NCBI RefSeq assembly: GCF_012978815.1
Contig: NZ_LIWR01000008.1
Span: 31,388-95,387, forward strand
DNA from: Campylobacter sp. RM16189
GTDB lineage: Bacteria > Campylobacterota > Campylobacteria > Campylobacterales > Campylobacteraceae
Length of the DNA: 64,000 bases
Direction: 5' to 3'
Of the stretch, positions 61,980-64,000 are shown one piece after another. Under the pieces are notes generated by a model that made no database searches, was not told the origin of the DNA, and was given only the letters and a program-made list of their open reading frames with translations. The number at the start of each line of letters is the position of its first letter. Positions within the stretch are counted from its first letter, which is position 1. The translations under genes and the position numbers were made by a program.

Positions 61980-63185
61980 GTGCAAAAACAAGGTTTTTTA
62001 TATTCAGAATCTTTCTTGATATCTCTTATATGCTGTTTTAGTCTATGTTATTTACTCTATGCGGTTTCAACTCTTAGTATTAGCTACTATGAAGCTGAGA
62101 TTTTTTATAACTCCGGTTCAATGGCTGGAGTTATATCTAGATTTTTTGTGTCTATTTTTGGTCAAAATGACTACGCTTTAAGATCGCCTTTTCTGATTTC
62201 TCATGTAATCAGTATAGTTTTACTATATAAAATTTCAAAATCTATATTAAAACGCAAATTTGATAGAGTAGTAAGTGTTTTGATCTTTATATTTTTACCG
62301 GGAGTTATTGCATCTGCGATACTCGTAAATGATGCAGGCATAGTTATAATGCTTGCATTGCTTGGTATATATCTTTATCAAATCAGGCAGACTGTAGCGT
62401 TTTATCTTGTTTTGGTTTTACTTGCTTTTGCTAGCGACTCTTTCTTGGCATATTTTATTGCTCTTTTTGTATTTGGAATTTATAAAAAAGACGGTCAACT
62501 TGCGTGGCTATCAGCTATTTTGTTTAGTATATGTTTATCTATATACGGTTTTGATACAGGCGGGAAGCCAAGAGGATATTTTTTAGACACAATAAGTATA
62601 TTTGCTGCCGTATTTTCGCCGTTTGTATTTATATATTTTGTATATTGTATGTATAGAATTTGGGTTAAAGAGCAAAAAAATTTGCTTTGGTTTGTTGTGA
62701 TAACGTCTTTTTGTCTATGTCTTGTCGCATCCATAAGGCAAAGACTTGAGATTGAAAATTTTTTACCTTTTTGCGTGATATCAACTCCTCTTATAGTGAG
62801 AGTTTTTTTTAACTCATATCGAGTTAGGCTACCAATTTTTAGAAAAAGCTATAAATTTATGACCTCATTTGTTGCTTTTTCTTTGATTGCGAGCTTTGTT
62901 TTTGTATTGTTTAATGAAATTTTTTATATATATGCCAAAAATCCTAAAAAACATTTCGCTTATAAGTATCATATTGCAAAAGAGCTTTCAATAAAGCTCA
63001 AAGAAATGGATATTAAAAATGTTCAAGCCGATGAAAGATTAGCGCTTAGGCTTAAATTTTACGGAATCGAAAATGGTAAAACAAAACTTATAAATTTAGA
63101 TTTAAAAGATAATTATGCTAATATAACCATAGAAAAATTTGGTAAACCTATTGCTAAATTTAAACTCTCTCAGGAATATATATGA
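61980..63185 (+). CDS. Polytopic membrane protein, possibly GT-C-type glycosyltransferase
   Basis: A 401-residue protein with about ten membrane helices over residues 12-310 and a C-terminal soluble tail (about 320-401, Lys-rich). YYEAEIFYNSGSMAGVISRFFV resembles the acidic first periplasmic loop of PMT/ArnT-type (GT-C) transferases, but I cannot see a full diagnostic motif. Start codon is GTG at 61980 with no strong ribosome site, so the exact start is uncertain. It overlaps the pseudopilin gene by 4 bp, suggesting a common function at the cell surface. Confidence 0.55.
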   Translation: MQKQGFLYSESFLISLICCFSLCYLLYAVSTLSISYYEAEIFYNSGSMAGVISRFFVSIFGQNDYALRSPFLISHVISIVLLYKISKSILKRKFDRVVSVLIFIFLPGVIASAILVNDAGIVIMLALLGIYLYQIRQTVAFYLVLVLLAFASDSFLAYFIALFVFGIYKKDGQLAWLSAILFSICLSIYGFDTGGKPRGYFLDTISIFAAVFSPFVFIYFVYCMYRIWVKEQKNLLWFVVITSFCLCLVASIRQRLEIENFLPFCVISTPLIVRVFFNSYRVRLPIFRKSYKFMTSFVAFSLIASFVFVLFNEIFYIYAKNPKKHFAYKYHIAKELSIKLKEMDIKNVQADERLALRLKFYGIENGKTKLINLDLKDNYANITIEKFGKPIAKFKLSQEYI

Positions 63186-63859
63186 AAAAAGCCTTTACTA
63201 TGCTTGAGCTAGTTGTTGTTATCGTTGTTATAGGAATTTTAGCCGCGATGGCTATACCAAGACTTGAGCGCGATAACCTTGCCGAAGCTGTTGATCAAAT
63301 AATCTCTCATATAAGATACACTCAACATCTTGCTATGCAGGATAATAAATTCGATCCGGCCGTGGATAAATGGTTTAAAAGAAGATGGACTCTCTCTTTT
63401 AATACAGGCGGTTTTTGTGGCAGTAAAAATACTGACTGGACATATAGTGTTTATTTTGATGGCGTAGGAAAATTTACAGGAAATTTAAATAGCATAGATG
63501 AGGTCGCTAGAGATCCTCAAGATCCGTCAAAAATCATGAGTGCCGGTTGGGATAGCGGCTCTTTGGGAGGCGGTTGCCAAAATGCTAGCAATAAATATAA
63601 TATAACAAAAAAATTTGGAATAACTAATATTGATTTTTCAAATGGTTGCGGTGCTGCCAATACAACATCTATATCGTTTGATGAATTTGGGCGTCCGATG
63701 CAAAAAGCCAGCACTACCGGCACCACAGGCGGAGCACAAAGGGGATATGATAGGATATTGGTTTCAGGCAATAATTGCTTTATTTCTATAAGTACTGCTG
63801 ACAGAAATGCTACTATATATATCTCTCCTGAAACCGGTTTTGCTAGGGTCTCATACTGA
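63182..63859 (+). CDS. Type IV pilin-like/pseudopilin protein
   Basis: A 225-residue protein with a class III (prepilin) signal: KKAFTMLELVVVIVVIGILA, cut between Ala and Phe with Glu at mature position 5, and a hydrophobic helix after it. The globular part has several Cys (GGFCGSKN, GGGCQNAS, NGCGAANT, NNCFIS), probably disulfide-linked. Pseudopilins build type II secretion or DNA-uptake filaments; Campylobacter transformation systems use such proteins. It overlaps the preceding gene by 4 bp. Confidence 0.82.
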   Translation: MKKAFTMLELVVVIVVIGILAAMAIPRLERDNLAEAVDQIISHIRYTQHLAMQDNKFDPAVDKWFKRRWTLSFNTGGFCGSKNTDWTYSVYFDGVGKFTGNLNSIDEVARDPQDPSKIMSAGWDSGSLGGGCQNASNKYNITKKFGITNIDFSNGCGAANTTSISFDEFGRPMQKASTTGTTGGAQRGYDRILVSGNNCFISISTADRNATIYISPETGFARVSY

Positions 63860-64000
63860 TTAAGATAAAATTATTTCTGTGGTGTATGTTTTTTAACCTC
63901 CCTTTAAGCTTCTCTCTTATATAATTCCAGCTCACGAATTAAGAAACCACCTTTAACTTCTTCTTTCAAGTTAATAAAGCTTTTTCTTTTTAATCGTCAT
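63860..64000. other. Terminal 141 bp, no gene identified
   Basis: No ORF longer than about 30 codons on either strand and no clear hairpin. A minus-strand reading frame ending at 63904 has an in-frame stop close to the window edge, so it is probably not the tail of a gene. Confidence 0.4.

Noticed and set aside
63904..64000. C-terminal part of a minus-strand gene running off the window
   Set aside because: A stop codon occurs in that frame three bases from the edge, leaving only about 30 codons without a proper start.
1..64000. CRISPR arrays, tRNA or rRNA genes, insertion sequences, prophage
   Set aside because: All gene-free gaps were read; no spaced direct repeats, cloverleaf, transposase or phage gene was found.

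Overview
The window looks like chromosome of a Campylobacter, probably one of the anaerobe-leaning species (concisus/curvus/rectus/showae group) rather than C. jejuni; the species guess is inference. Support comes from Campylobacter-type major outer membrane porins, a nap cluster ending napF-napL-napD, an ispDF fusion followed by an HP1021/Cj1608-type atypical response regulator, a fused CcsBA cytochrome c synthetase, the futalosine menaquinone enzyme MqnE, a divergent tupA/tupBC tungstate locus, and AT-rich spacers. I found no rRNA, tRNA, CRISPR array or insertion sequence.

Layout. 0-1.8 kb: tail of the periplasmic nitrate reductase operon. 1.9-4.2 kb: an M20 amidohydrolase and two genes of unknown function. 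4.6-7.8 kb: two paralogous porins with a small cytochrome c gene between them. 7.9-10.6 kb: dps, then pgi-galU. 10.7-25.8 kb, nearly all on the minus strand: a heme/iron acquisition region. It holds one nine-gene operon (exbB-exbD-receptor-permease-ATPase-binding protein-tonB-ChuW/HutW-like radical SAM-flavodoxin), two more TonB-dependent receptors, a HugZ-type heme oxygenase and a PvdE/YojI-type exporter. Each transcription unit is preceded by a Fur-box-like sequence. 25.8-28.4 kb: tungstate uptake. 28.5-32.4 kb: a YigZ-family protein, MsrAB, a low-molecular-weight phosphatase and an ABC-F ATPase. 32.4-33.0 kb: an AT-rich stretch without genes. 33.0-35.7 kb: a diguanylate cyclase, a radical SAM gene without a normal start codon, and an alpha/beta-hydrolase broken by three frameshifts. 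35.8-43.3 kb: dapD, mrp, thiC, ispDF, the atypical regulator, an ATP-sulfurylase-like gene and pgpA. 43.3-46.8 kb: CcsBA and a small membrane protein. 47.3-52.9 kb: a psrABC-type polysulfide/thiosulfate reductase operon that continues into its own two-component system. 52.9-64 kb: a lone Cache-type sensor, HIT and DJ-1 family proteins, glmS with a GlnD-like protein, mqnE, purine uptake and salvage genes, a polytopic membrane protein and a pseudopilin.

How it fits together. The genes describe a respiratory, microaerobic to anaerobic organism that uses nitrate and sulfur-compound reductases, menaquinone, c-type cytochromes and molybdenum or tungsten enzymes. It invests heavily in heme iron. The most notable arrangement is an apparently oxygen-independent heme-opening enzyme with a candidate flavodoxin electron donor inside the uptake operon, next to an oxygen-dependent HugZ under a similar Fur-like operator. 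Function calls rest on sequence motifs and gene context; no database search was run.
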